A DNA stretch of 32,054 bases from Coemansia sp. RSA 922 (GCA_027577415.1 JANBQS010000129.1:1-32054), one strand, 5' to 3'. Shown: positions 14,924 to 24,507, counted from the first letter of the stretch. Program-made: numbers and translations. The notes: generated by a model not told the origin, from the letters alone.

Positions 14924-17197
14924 ATGTATGAGCTGCTTATCATTGTTCCTTTGTTTTACGTTTTTTACGTGCTTTCCCGCATGAGTGCGGGCCCGCCCAC
15001 TGGCCAGACAGAGCTCGGCAGTGTCCCGGGTGGATTCTCCCTCTCGATTGGAGATACCACTGCGCAGCATCAGCATGCCCCCATTACTTTTTCACACCAG
15101 GATCGACTTGAGCTGCCCGACGACCCCGACGTCCCCGACATCCCCGACATCCCTGGTGTCACTCCAACGCCCGAGCCTGACGTTCCCGGTGGCGCCCCAA
15201 TACCCGAGCCGGACAGATCTGCACCACGCGACCCCTGCACCTGCTATCTTCGGTCGTCTGGGGTATGTGACTTGTGCTCGGCGGGGTACAAATTATTTCA
15301 CTACATGATCTCGTCAAGACCTCCACCCGTCAAGAGTCCCGCCCCGACTTTCAGAAGTACTGGGTTCGGGTCGTGCAGAGTTCCCGTGCCGCTCTTTGAC
15401 GACTCAGCCACTGCGCAGACTGCGAGTTTGGATGGAAGCAGTGGAGCTAAAGCAGCGCCTTATGACGACGACAGCGCGCCACCAGTAGCTCCTGCTCCAT
15501 CGACCCCTTCTCAGTCCGCAGCACCGCCAGCGAACACTACGACGCCAGCTCCCTTCCAGGTTGCAGCGGCGTCAACGGACACTACTCCGGCGGCTTCTTA
15601 TCAGGTCGCAGCACCATCGGCGCCATCCAACAACAGCGGTGCAGCCGATACTACGGCGCTAGCTTACAGCACCAGCATACCGTCAACCAGCAGTTTGGTT
15701 GATAATGTGTTGCCAGCCAGCACGAACAATGGCGCCTCTATCGGGTTGTACCATGCCGGCCAGGGTGCAACAGATGAGCATACCCCTGCACCACCGGTAA
15801 ACTCCACTGCCTACCGCCTGCCGTCCAAGATGCGCGCTCCTTCTACGGGTGTGAAGCGCGCTCACCAGACGCCATCATTTATAGCCAGGAGGCTTCAAAA
15901 GGTCGTAGTTGTTAAGCAGCACAACCCCGCCGACAGATCCAAAATTATGAGGATAGCTGTTCCAATTCGCACTCGACAAAGCCTCAAAGGTCAGTACCGC
16001 TCCTTGGCTACGCGACATGACCTTGGGCGCTTAGGTCTCGGCTTCAGGGCTAATGGGGTCAGTGTTAGGCAGCGGTTTACTAACTCTGCCGGCGTTGTTC
16101 GGCTCGGCAGTGGGATGACCCTTCGTGACAATCGGCTCCGGCGCAGGCGCCGCACTTCGTCCGTCAATGAAATACGTGCCCGTCAGCGGCAGCGCGCCCG
16201 TAAGGAGATGCGCGCCAGCCAGCGACTGCGTAAGTATCCTGCCACTACGCCTGATATTAATGTGATCCCTGCGACTCCGCCTGCTATCCCCAACAGCGGT
16301 GGTGCTACTGGTTGGCTCCCTGTCGGTTGGAGCAATTTCGGCCAGGGTGCTCGAACTGACGTTACTACGCCTGCTGCATCGACCGACGTTACTATGTCTG
16401 CTCATGTTCAGCTCGCAACGACACCAACGCCTCCTACTCTGACTGGACCCACTCAGACTATTACTCCAATCGGTCCTACTCAGGCCACATTTATGACAGC
16501 GACTCCTACTCCACCTACTGAGTTTGCTCCGACCGGCTTTGCCCAGACTATCATTCCACCAGCGGCTCCGACTGGCTTTGGTCCGACCACTACAGCGACG
16601 GCATCTCCTGCTTCGAATGCTCCCACTCAGGCCGGTCTGACTCTACCACCTCCTACTTCGACTGGTCCTGCTCCGCCTGCTACCACTTTTACCTTTACGA
16701 GCACCTCGGGCCCCAGCTGCACCCAGCCGCAAACCAACGTATCAGCTCACATTGGAGGTGGCAGTAGAGGCCGCCAGAGTGGACGTCTCGGCAATAGGTC
16801 AGGCAAGGGCAGTGCTAATCAGCAAGCGAGGCCAACAGAACCTCCTGTGAACTCATATGTCTCTCGGGGTAGTTACGAGCGAAGGAAATTTACATCAGAC
16901 TGTAGGACGGCTGTGCATAAGTACGATTGGATCACGAAGAGACGTCGGCACCTTCGCACCGTGGAAGCTACTCGTGACACGCTGACGGTCGACCGAATGT
17001 ATTATGCACTCCTTTATATCACCGCCAAGGAGCTCCAGGGCGATGAGGACCCAACGGAACTTGAGAGGCAACTGAGGGAGTTGTACAATGCAGACGACAC
17101 GACTATACGAGCTAGGTACGAGAGGATGGTCGAAATACATCCCAGCAGAGCCCTCGAGGACGTAGATGTGTATACCTACGCTACAACATCCGATTAG
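14924..17197 (+). CDS. Unrecognised Pro/Thr/Ala-rich, membrane-anchored protein
   Basis: 757 residues from the chosen start, no family recognised. MYELLIIVPLFYVFYVLSRM is a hydrophobic N-terminus, either signal anchor or signal peptide. Next come a Pro/Asp-rich stretch with DVPDIPDIPG-type repeats, a Cys cluster C105-x-C107...C115-x2-C118, and a long Ala/Pro/Thr/Ser linker. Two basic patches follow (near KRAHQTPSFIARRLQKV and RLRRRRRTS), then a Thr/Pro region with GPTQ/TPTPPT-type repeats. A C-terminal segment of about 115 residues (about 640-757) has ordinary globular composition, with RGSYERRKF, YDWITKRRRHLRT and MYYALLYITAKELQ; it is the most likely folded domain. The stop is at 17195-17197. 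Like the gene at 7129-9351 it combines an N-terminal hydrophobic segment with long low-complexity sequence, but I see no homology between them. A cell-surface or intracellular tethered role is only a guess. Confidence 0.6.
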   Translation: MYELLIIVPLFYVFYVLSRMSAGPPTGQTELGSVPGGFSLSIGDTTAQHQHAPITFSHQDRLELPDDPDVPDIPDIPGVTPTPEPDVPGGAPIPEPDRSAPRDPCTCYLRSSGVCDLCSAGYKLFHYMISSRPPPVKSPAPTFRSTGFGSCRVPVPLFDDSATAQTASLDGSSGAKAAPYDDDSAPPVAPAPSTPSQSAAPPANTTTPAPFQVAAASTDTTPAASYQVAAPSAPSNNSGAADTTALAYSTSIPSTSSLVDNVLPASTNNGASIGLYHAGQGATDEHTPAPPVNSTAYRLPSKMRAPSTGVKRAHQTPSFIARRLQKVVVVKQHNPADRSKIMRIAVPIRTRQSLKGQYRSLATRHDLGRLGLGFRANGVSVRQRFTNSAGVVRLGSGMTLRDNRLRRRRRTSSVNEIRARQRQRARKEMRASQRLRKYPATTPDINVIPATPPAIPNSGGATGWLPVGWSNFGQGARTDVTTPAASTDVTMSAHVQLATTPTPPTLTGPTQTITPIGPTQATFMTATPTPPTEFAPTGFAQTIIPPAAPTGFGPTTTATASPASNAPTQAGLTLPPPTSTGPAPPATTFTFTSTSGPSCTQPQTNVSAHIGGGSRGRQSGRLGNRSGKGSANQQARPTEPPVNSYVSRGSYERRKFTSDCRTAVHKYDWITKRRRHLRTVEATRDTLTVDRMYYALLYITAKELQGDEDPTELERQLRELYNADDTTIRARYERMVEIHPSRALEDVDVYTYATTSD

Positions 17198-17779
17198 CGC
17201 TGATAGGTAGTGCTGTTCTCTACACTCCTCCCATTGTCTGCGGCAGAGTTCTTTCGATAGGAACGGCGGATCCATCGTGACGCACTCTTTGCTATCGAAA
17301 GCTCAACTACTTTTTCACTTTTCATTAGCACTCTTTTCATTTCATTTCTAGCTTGGTTAGTATCAACAAGCACAAGTATACCTCTTGTTTACGCCCTACG
17401 AAAATACACTGAATGTGTAGCATCTCTTTAAGAATAAGAAATAAATATATAACAAAGATTGAAAAGCAGAACAGCAAAGTGATATTTTTATCACTTGGTT
17501 AAGATCGAACGCCGAGATCAAAGGTGTATCGCTATTTTGAACATGAATCAGTCAGTGGGCTTGTGTAAGCTTTAGCGCCTGTTTAAACAAAATCCCTAAT
17601 GCCAACATCGTGTACGGTCTGGCGGTCTAGGAGGTTTTCTTTTGCTCGGGTTGAGCTGTCACAACAATGTTAGAAAGTGTAATTTTTAAATAACGGTCAT
17701 ATCTTGGATACAAAAAAGCTGTTGAAGCTGCTAGCTGCTGGGGACAATTGTAGTGGCTTATTTTGGCCATTAGATAAGA
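17198..17779. other. Spacer after the anchored protein gene
   Basis: 3'UTR and spacer. A perfect 8-bp stem with T4 loop (AAGTGATA-TTTT-TATCACTT) lies at 17477-17496. AATAAATATATAA-type AT-rich sequence near 17439-17452 could serve 3'-end formation. Nothing else is supported. Confidence 0.45.
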
Positions 17780-18310
17780 TGGAAAGAGCGCAAAACTTGG
17801 GAAAACAGCCTCAAAATGCGAAGAAGCGTAGAAGCCAGTACATAGAATACGGTTGTCCACTCGAGCATTTAAGGCGTGAGCTGCTTTATAAGCAAGCGTC
17901 TGCCGAGGTATTGGGTGTAGATCTCGTCAATAACAAGTGTGATCTCAGTCGCAGCTTCAATGGCATTGCCATTGTTGCTCGTGTAGCTTGCGGAGAGCAG
18001 TTGCAATTATAGGGCCAAGCTTAGTGATGGCACCAATGCAGTCTGCGGCATGGTTTTGAGATAGGGTTGCTGCCACATTTTTGGCACTGTGTGGGCTGAA
18101 CTGCCATGGTGCCTAGAAGCCAATGGATAATCGGCGTTCTGTAGTGTACCATATTTGAGCATATGAAGCCTGGCGATTTGATCTGAGCGACTCATGTAGC
18201 TGACTTTTTTATATCGCTCGTAAGAGCCTGTAAGCAAGCATGCTTCTTCTCGCTAATGGTCATGGTGATGCGATGAGGTAGGCCGGTGCAATATGCCTCC
18301 TGGCACAGCC
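17780..18310 (-). mobile_element. LINE-like C-terminal relic, copy 2
   Basis: On the minus strand, from high to low coordinates, the readable pieces are CQEAYCTGLPHRITMTISEK, SDIKKSAT, an in-frame TGA, VAQIKSPGFICSNMVHYRTP, MAVQPTQCQKCGSNPIS, a frameshift, HAADCIGAITKLGPI, another frameshift, NAIEAATEITLVIDEIYTQY, LIKQLTP, stop, and MLEWTTVFYVLASTLL. The C-x2-C...H-x3-C pattern is intact here (CQKCG ... HAADC), unlike copy 1. The part below about 18085 aligns with 10325-10660 in the same relative strand. It resembles the tail of LINE ORF2 proteins. It could be the tail of the same family as the RT at 12.7-13.7 kb, but no overlap exists to prove that. Confidence 0.5.
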
Positions 18311-18353
18311 ACGGGATCAGGCGGCTACTAATTATCTGCGCAACGCGTTTCAC

Positions 18354-18521
18354 ATGGAAAATTCCACCGAGAATGTGCTTGCCGTTGTTGTTGAGCCGAC
18401 TACGGCGAATGTGGCTGTATATCCCAAGCGCAGCAAAAAGACGTTTATTACTTCCAAGTTGTGATCTAATTTACGCCAACTTAATCAAGGCCTTTGCCCT
18501 TTGTCCAATCACAATTTGTAA
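18354..18521 (+). other. Possible decayed ORF start facing the minus-strand relic
   Basis: A plus-strand ATG at 18354 begins MENSTENVLAVVVEPTTANV and continues to an in-frame TGA at 18462-18464. The same frame carries on as SNLRQLNQGLCPLSNHNL to TAA at 18519-18521. Composition is protein-like and, with the stop read through, it would be 55 codons. It could be the start of a retroelement ORF1 or of a host gene, broken by one stop. The opposite strand is also partly open here, so this is weak. Confidence 0.22.
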
Positions 18522-18667
18522 AAGGGGGCAAAGGGGAGAGAGACTTGCAAAATTTTTTATGCAGCAGATGAGTTGAATCCTTGCAATTTTTGTCTACGCT
18601 TTTATTTTTTTGAACTCGCTTTTACGTTTTCACATTTACACTTCTATTAAAGAGAGCTTTTGAACAA
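18522..18667 (+). promoter_or_regulatory. Leader region of the eIF3d gene
   Basis: A T-rich leader (TTTTATTTTTTTGAACTC) and CTATTAAAGAG near 18643-18653 precede the ATG at 18668. No canonical TATA box. The gene follows immediately after retroelement debris, so its promoter is either short or overlaps that debris. Confidence 0.3.
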
Positions 18668-20422
18668 ATGAGCGACCTCCCTAGCTTTACTCTTCCCACT
18701 GTCTTTGACAATCCCAAGGGCTGGGGCCCATCGAACACGAAGCAAGCCAAGGAAATCAGAGACATTCCTTACATTCCATTCTCAAAGAGCGACAAGATCA
18801 ATCGCGTAGCCAATTGGATTAGCCCCGCCGACACTCGCGACCAGCGCGATGGAGGACGTAACCGTGGACGTCGTGACATGGTCCAGCAGACCTACGGCAG
18901 CAACTCTGCTTCTGCGTTTGTCTTCCAGGCTGAGGCCGACGAGGAGTCCTTCTCGCTGGTTGATAACCGCGGCACTGCCGTGAAGAAGATCGCTGTGCGC
19001 GCTGTCCACGGAGGCGGTGCTCGTGGTGGAGCCCGCGGTGGGCGTGGTGGACGTGGTGGTATGCAGAGACTGGGCTATGGTGGCGGGCGTGGTGGCAAGT
19101 TTGCTGGCGGTGCCGGTGGATTCCGTAAGCGCTTTGGATGGCGCGACAACGACCGTGAGCAGCACCACCGCTATGCTAGTGTCAAGCCTACTGACGAGTG
19201 GGAGCTGGTGCAGGATATTGAGTTCAGCCGCATGCGCGACCTTAGCTTCTCGGTGCGCGAGCCCAAGGATATTGGCTTCTATGGAAGCGTCGGCGTGTAT
19301 GACCAAGGGTACGACCGTGTTAACACTCGGTTGGAGCGCCCGCTCAAGGTCTCGGGCTCTGTGCGCTACAATGCCACGGCCAGCGAGGACCCTGTTCTGA
19401 CCAAGCTTTCGGAGAAGGCTGGCGACGTCAAGGTGTTTGCTACCGACTCTGTTATTGCCACTCTCATGGCGTCGACTGTGTCGATGAGCGCCTGGGATGT
19501 TGTGGTCAACCGTGTGGGCGACAAGCTGTTCTTTGACAAGCGCGACGGCGGACCCTTGGACTTCCCCTCGGTCAACGAGAACGCGCAGATCCCGCCTGCT
19601 GAGGCTAGCGAGAAGGAGCCCAACTCGATCAACTCGGCGTCTATGCTTGCTGTTGAGGCTCGCGATGCCACCTACAACTATATTAAGCAGGTTACTGAGC
19701 AGAGGGCGATCAACTACGAGAACCCCAACCCCTTCAATGAGCAGAACGAGGCTGGCGAGACTCCCGACGACAACGCATACCGCTACCGTCTGTTTGACCT
19801 CAGCGCTCGTGCTGGCAAGCCTAGCCATGACGACGACGATGAGGAGGAGGAGGATGTTGTGATTGGCGAGCGCGTCCTCATGGCCATCCGTACCGAGGTG
19901 GATGGTGTGGTGATTAGCGGGCAGACGAAGAAGCAGATGTTTATCCGTGCGCTTACGCAGCACGACATTACTGCGGTGGGTGCTGGCAAGGCGCTGGACT
20001 GGCGCCAGAAGCTGGACTCGCAGCGTGGCGCAGTTGTCGCTACTGAGATGAAGAACAACGCGACCAAGCTGGCTCGCTGGGCTTTCCAGGCTGTTCTGGC
20101 TGGCGCTGAGCAGCTCAAGGTCGGATTTGTCTCGCGTGTCTCGCCTCGTGACCGTACCCGCCACGGTGTCCTTGGTTTCCAGACTTACCGTCCTTCGGAT
20201 TTCATCTCGCAGCTTGGCTTCAGCGAGTATAGCGGTTGGGGTATTGTCAAGGCCCTTGTCGATATGTGTCTCGAGATGCCTGAGGGTCGCTATGTTATCA
20301 TGCGTGACCCTAACAAGCCTCTTATTAAAATCTACTCGGTTCCTGCTGGCGCCTTTGAGGACAACGGTGAGGATGACGCTTCGACTGCTGCTGGTGGCGA
20401 GGACGGTGCTGCTGACTTTTAA
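18668..20422 (+). CDS. moe1: Translation initiation factor eIF3 subunit D
   Basis: 584 residues, a normal length for eIF3d. The N-terminus has DNPKGWGPS, IPYIPFSKSDKI and NRVANW, typical of the family. An RGG/Gly-rich stretch follows at about 117-155. The C-terminal two thirds carry family landmarks such as ERPLKVSG, FFDKRDGGPLDFPSVNEN, NEAGETPDDNAYRYRLFDLS, MKNNATKLARWAFQAVLAGA, VSRVSPRDRTRHGVLGFQTY and MRDPNKPLIKIYSVP, with an acidic C-terminal tail. eIF3d sits in the eIF3 complex on the 40S subunit and in animals has a cap-binding fold used for selected mRNAs; moe1 is the fission yeast name. Codon use is strongly biased to C/G third positions, fitting high expression. The next gene starts 136 bases downstream on the same strand. 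A TAAAAATAAATA tract after the stop could be the 3'-end signal. Confidence 0.97.
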   Translation: MSDLPSFTLPTVFDNPKGWGPSNTKQAKEIRDIPYIPFSKSDKINRVANWISPADTRDQRDGGRNRGRRDMVQQTYGSNSASAFVFQAEADEESFSLVDNRGTAVKKIAVRAVHGGGARGGARGGRGGRGGMQRLGYGGGRGGKFAGGAGGFRKRFGWRDNDREQHHRYASVKPTDEWELVQDIEFSRMRDLSFSVREPKDIGFYGSVGVYDQGYDRVNTRLERPLKVSGSVRYNATASEDPVLTKLSEKAGDVKVFATDSVIATLMASTVSMSAWDVVVNRVGDKLFFDKRDGGPLDFPSVNENAQIPPAEASEKEPNSINSASMLAVEARDATYNYIKQVTEQRAINYENPNPFNEQNEAGETPDDNAYRYRLFDLSARAGKPSHDDDDEEEEDVVIGERVLMAIRTEVDGVVISGQTKKQMFIRALTQHDITAVGAGKALDWRQKLDSQRGAVVATEMKNNATKLARWAFQAVLAGAEQLKVGFVSRVSPRDRTRHGVLGFQTYRPSDFISQLGFSEYSGWGIVKALVDMCLEMPEGRYVIMRDPNKPLIKIYSVPAGAFEDNGEDDASTAAGGEDGAADF

Positions 20423-20558
20423 TATTTAGTGTCTTGTGACTTGCCCATAAAAATAAATACACGCTTGAGCAACTGAAATTGAAATCAGGCGAAAAATTTA
20501 TTGGTGGTGATGTTTCTGACATGTTCAAATATCTTTTAAATCTTTATTTTCAGTAAGA

Positions 20559-21245
20559 ATGACTACGGCTGCTCGTCCTACGTTTGACCCTGCCAAGGGC
20601 AAGGCTCCCAATGAGCTTACATTTATGACCTCCGCGAAGGACTTGCCTAGCCACACAAAACTAAAGACAAGAAGGCCGGGACAGGGAACTCAAGAAGAAT
20701 ATACTATAGAAGACCTGAAGCGCGAGTTGGCCGAAGCCGAGCAAGCGCATTTCCGAGCTAAACGGAACTCTGACGAAGGAGGTAGTTTATCAGAGGAGAG
20801 TAAAGCGCAGTTGGAGGATGCCAAGACGCGATATATCGAGATGGCGCAGCGATTAGACGCCGTCTCTGAAGACGATAGTAGTGACGATGACGATGGGGGT
20901 GGTGGGAGCGAGTCGGAAGATGACGAGGATAGCGATGATGAGGATGAGACTGCGATGTTGATGAGAGAGCTGGAGAAAATTAAGCGCGAACGAGCAGAGG
21001 AAAAGGCTCGTGAGGAGCAGGATGCATTTGAACAACGACTGCTAGACGGAGACTCAAAGACTTCGTTCTTGGGAGATAATCCACTGTTGAGTAAACGCGA
21101 TTTCTCTGTTAAACGGCGTTGGGACGATGACGTAGTGTTTAAGAATCAGGCTCAAGGCGATGACGGTAAACCCAAGAAACGCTTTGTCAACGATATGCTA
21201 AGGTCTGACTTTCATCGCAAGTTTATGAAGAAATATATTCACTAG
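20559..21245 (+). CDS. CWC15: Spliceosome component Cwc15/Cwf15
   Basis: 228 residues. It starts MTTAARPTFDPAKGK, followed by DLPSHTKLKTRRPGQGT, the conserved N-terminus of Cwc15. A coiled, charged region follows (YTIEDLKRELAEAEQAHFRA), then a long Asp/Glu/Ser acidic run (about 103-132), then a Glu/Arg-rich helix. It ends with the conserved tail NPLLSKRDFSVKRRWDDDVV, KKRFVNDMLRSDFHRKFMKKY. In other fungi Cwc15 belongs to the NineTeen/Prp19-associated complex and contacts U6 snRNA in the catalytic spliceosome. It lies between eIF3d (136-base gap) and the J-protein (217 bases to its ATG), all in the same direction. The pyrimidine-rich TTTATTTTCAG just before the start resembles a splice acceptor, so a leader intron is possible. 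Confidence 0.97.
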   Translation: MTTAARPTFDPAKGKAPNELTFMTSAKDLPSHTKLKTRRPGQGTQEEYTIEDLKRELAEAEQAHFRAKRNSDEGGSLSEESKAQLEDAKTRYIEMAQRLDAVSEDDSSDDDDGGGGSESEDDEDSDDEDETAMLMRELEKIKRERAEEKAREEQDAFEQRLLDGDSKTSFLGDNPLLSKRDFSVKRRWDDDVVFKNQAQGDDGKPKKRFVNDMLRSDFHRKFMKKYIH

Positions 21246-21462
21246 CTTTCTTTCTCGATCGAAGTTGTTCTGCGGAAAAAAAGAAATCAGAGTTTGAGGG
21301 GGGATGGGACCATCAGTCAAAAGCTCTGGTTCCTTTCGTTTGTCTCTCCTTTTTTGGTCAATTTCTCTGTGTACACTCTTTTCTCTAATTTCTCTCCCAT
21401 CGTTTGTTGGCAGTGATTCGCTTATATTTCTAGTACTAACACACACCTCTTTTTGGAGCGAT

Positions 21463-23970
21463 ATGGATGATCTGACTGGACTGAGCTGGTCGAGCAAGCA
21501 GCAACAGACTGGCAATGCCATTGGTGGAGGCTCATCTGGTCCTCGCTCGGGCTCATTGACACCGAATTACTCGCCCAACATGAATTCCGGCGTAAAGAGC
21601 GTGTCCGCTGCGAACCGCTCCGGTAGCTCGCTTGGTAATGCCGCTAGTAGCGTACAAAAGGATGCAAAGGACGACCCATTTGGCGAGTTGGTGTCGTTCA
21701 CATCATCGTCCTCAGCTGCCCGGAGTTCATCAGCAAAGCTGACGCTACGCGAGCGGCAGCAGATTCTCGAGGGACAATCGCGATCCAGCTCGCCCTTTAG
21801 CATGCAACAGCAAGTGGGTGCGAGGTCGCTCACACCTGTGGCATCGAGCGGTAATAGCAAGTCAGCGGTCGATACGTGGAACTTTGATGCGCTGGAGCAG
21901 GCTGATGCGTCGCGGTCTGTTTCTCGCACTCCCGTGCCTCAGAAACCACCGACACGCTTGGCTGCGGCCAATGCTCTTGATTTTGACCCGTTTGCTGGAT
22001 TTTTGTCAACACCGGCCGTGCCAGCAGCCGCTGCGCCTGTTGGTGCGCAGAATATTCGGGCGCCTAATGGAAACCTTGGTCGCCCAGTGTATGATGGTGA
22101 TACTAGCAGCGACGATGACCCGATTCCCATGGACGTTGGCTCGCCTGTGGTCGTGCGCAAGGAACCGTTTGGTGATCGGGACTTTGAGATTGCTCAGGTT
22201 GTGGAGTACGGGTTTTCGGCTGAGCAGGCGGTAGCGGCACTGGAGATCGCGGGTAGCACGCGAGCGGCGGTTCAATTATTGCGAGAGCAGCAAGCGACAG
22301 CGCGTCAAATGTCAGGGCAGCAACCTTCGCATCAGCGTTTACGGCAGCAACAGCAAGCTCGTACAAAGCCTCAAACTACTTACTTGGACAGACCGACTGG
22401 CAATGGCGGCAAGGACTCGTCTGATGAGGATGATGGCACTGGCTTTTATTACGACGACCCTCGCCGCAATAAATCCTCTGGACGGGGGAGCACGGCTGCT
22501 AGTCAGTCGTCTTTCGCGGCGTCTGCCAAGGTTCCTGGTGCTGACAAGCTGCTGGCTACGGCGAATGAGCTGGGAACTAATGTCTGGAAGCAGGCAAACT
22601 CGTGGTTTGCTATTGGCAAGAAGAAAGTCATGGAGTTGCAAGAGACCGTCATGGACCAGCGCCGACCTAATTCTTCTCAGGGCACTGGTCGCTCGCTAGA
22701 GAGCGAGTATCTTCCGTCAACTCAGCGCTATCGTGACTATGACTCGTCTTCGTCTGACGATGATCGGGATGCCTACATGTCTAGTAATCGCCGTGGTAAG
22801 CAAGATGTGTGGCAACCAGCGCCCAGAGTTGCCGACCCTAGAAACCGCGCTTCTAGCCCCAGTACGGCGCAGATGTCGTACAGTCAAAGTCGGTTGAGCC
22901 CATCTGGCTCATCTGTGCCTCAGACCAGTGCTTCTGTCAAGAGCTCTAGTATTGCGAGGGCCAGCCCGGCTAGATCTAGCCCTGCGTCTATCCCACCCGT
23001 ACCCGACCATTTGCTTCAAGAGTCGACTGCTGCCAAGACTAGAGCCAACGACCAGTTCAAACTAGGACAGTTTGGCGACGCCATTACAGGGTATGCGCAG
23101 GCTATTTCCAGCGTTTCTCGGCACTCTAGCACCCACCCGCTCCTCATAGTACTGTACAACAATCGTGCACTGGCGTACGCACGCAATGGCGAAGCAAAGA
23201 GCGCATCCGCTGATTGCACTTTGGCGCTGGATCTCTGCGACCAATATCAGTCAAACGGCGTCATTGAGCTGGCAGCTGCGGGCCGTGTAGATGTGGTTGA
23301 TCAGCGAGCAAAGTGTCTACAACGCAGGGCGGAGGCCTACGAGGCTGGCGAGAACTACCGCGAGGGACTCGGCGACTGGAAGGCCTTGCGCGAGGTTGCG
23401 CGCGACTCTGGACAGCGCCAGCAGTCAACGCGGGGTATTCAGCGGTGCGAAAAGGCACTGGGAATCAGTCAGCCCGCGTCAAAGTCTGCTACTCCCAAGC
23501 CCATGGCAGAGTCGAAGCCGGAGGATATTGCCAGTGTCTTTGCCTCGATATCGCTCAACGCTGTCAAGAGTGGCAATAGCAACATCCTAACTATGCAGAC
23601 CGAGAACTCTGTGGCTGTGGCGGAGCTGCGCAAAAAGGACCAGGCCAAGCGCGACGAGGAGGACCAGCGGTTTGTGCTGCTGGACCAGGTTGATGCGGAG
23701 CTCAAAAGATGGCGGGATGGGAAGCAGCAAAATATCCGCGCCCTGCTGTCGAGTTTGCACACGCTGTTGCCAGAGTTTACTCCTATCGGTATGCACGAGA
23801 TTTTGGAGCCAAACAAGGTCAAGCGCGCGTATATGCGTGCTATCGCCAAGCTTCACCCGGACAAGCTTGGCCAGAATATCGATCTGAGGACGAAAATGAT
23901 CTCCTCCAGCGTGTTTAGCTCGCTTAACGAGGCCTGGGACGCGTTCAAGGTTCAGGAAAATATTAGCTAG
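21463..23970 (+). CDS. SWA2: Swa2/auxilin-like J-protein (UBA-TPR-J), clathrin uncoating cofactor
   Basis: 835 residues from MDDLTGLSWSSKQQQ. The N-terminal half is Ser-rich and disordered, with DPF motifs at 71-73 and 175-177, which in endocytic proteins bind adaptor or clathrin appendages. A UBA-like domain lies at about 238-280 (DFEIAQVVEYGFSAEQAVAA). A TPR region at about 517-650 includes ANDQFKLGQFGDAITGYAQA and NNRALAYARNGEAKSASADC. The C-terminal J-domain carries the HPD triad at 798-800 (KLHPDKLGQ) and ends in SLNEAWDAFK. This order matches yeast Swa2 and fission yeast Ucp7, which recruit Hsp70 to strip clathrin coats. An upstream in-frame ATG at 21304 would add 53 hydrophobic, low-complexity residues encoded by the pyrimidine-rich leader; I prefer 21463 because the family begins with disordered polar sequence. 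Confidence 0.9.
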   Translation: MDDLTGLSWSSKQQQTGNAIGGGSSGPRSGSLTPNYSPNMNSGVKSVSAANRSGSSLGNAASSVQKDAKDDPFGELVSFTSSSSAARSSSAKLTLRERQQILEGQSRSSSPFSMQQQVGARSLTPVASSGNSKSAVDTWNFDALEQADASRSVSRTPVPQKPPTRLAAANALDFDPFAGFLSTPAVPAAAAPVGAQNIRAPNGNLGRPVYDGDTSSDDDPIPMDVGSPVVVRKEPFGDRDFEIAQVVEYGFSAEQAVAALEIAGSTRAAVQLLREQQATARQMSGQQPSHQRLRQQQQARTKPQTTYLDRPTGNGGKDSSDEDDGTGFYYDDPRRNKSSGRGSTAASQSSFAASAKVPGADKLLATANELGTNVWKQANSWFAIGKKKVMELQETVMDQRRPNSSQGTGRSLESEYLPSTQRYRDYDSSSSDDDRDAYMSSNRRGKQDVWQPAPRVADPRNRASSPSTAQMSYSQSRLSPSGSSVPQTSASVKSSSIARASPARSSPASIPPVPDHLLQESTAAKTRANDQFKLGQFGDAITGYAQAISSVSRHSSTHPLLIVLYNNRALAYARNGEAKSASADCTLALDLCDQYQSNGVIELAAAGRVDVVDQRAKCLQRRAEAYEAGENYREGLGDWKALREVARDSGQRQQSTRGIQRCEKALGISQPASKSATPKPMAESKPEDIASVFASISLNAVKSGNSNILTMQTENSVAVAELRKKDQAKRDEEDQRFVLLDQVDAELKRWRDGKQQNIRALLSSLHTLLPEFTPIGMHEILEPNKVKRAYMRAIAKLHPDKLGQNIDLRTKMISSSVFSSLNEAWDAFKVQENIS

Positions 23971-24507
23971 ACCAATCTGTTTCTCTTTTTTTTTTTTTTC
24001 GTTTACCTGATACACACATTCTTTTTTCTCTTTGCTTTGTAGACGATAGAGTATAAATTCTTGGAAAGGGCCGAGCGACGCGATTCTGTAAATGTGTGCT
24101 GAAATGCCACGTGCTGTCTGTGTTTGTATTTTGTTTTCCTTTTTAAGTCGCAAACAGGTCCCCAGAAAGGGAAGTTTTAGGGTGTTAGAAACATGCTTTC
24201 CTTTCAGGGAGCTTCTAGATTACATCTTTGTGGAAAGTTTTATTTCCCGCCAAATATATCTATCTATGCGTACAAAGCCAGCTGTGCGGGTCGCTTTGTG
24301 CGCAGCCACATACTAATAAAAAAAAACTTTGAGTCGTGGTTGGCTGAACATATAAAAAATGCATGGTCGCGCTTGACCTTTTTTAGCGGCGTACATTGCA
24401 TTTATTACATATTTTTGAACTATTCCTTCGCTAGACATTCTTTTATTTTTCCTTGGTCTGTTTTACCTGTGCATCTTGTTCTTTACTATTATTATTTTTT
24501 TGTAACT
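23971..24507 (+). promoter_or_regulatory. Intergenic region with TATA box for the first transporter
   Basis: It begins with a long T run just after the J-protein stop (about 23986-23999). TATAAAAAA at 24351-24359 lies about 150 bases before the ATG at 24508, followed by a T-rich leader. An in-frame upstream ATG at 24193 precedes the TATA box and is therefore probably not part of the transcript. Confidence 0.45.

Noticed and set aside
18782..20164. 460-codon open frame on the minus strand opposite eIF3d
   Set aside because: It is an antisense shadow produced by the strong C/G third-position bias of the eIF3d gene; the translation is low complexity and has no domain.
21304..21462. Upstream in-frame extension of the Swa2-like gene
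   Set aside because: The extra 53 residues come from the pyrimidine-rich leader and look like a false hydrophobic signal; the family starts with polar disordered sequence.
24193..24507. Upstream in-frame extension of the first transporter
   Set aside because: It would place the TATA-like box (24351) inside the coding region, and the paralogue has no such extension.
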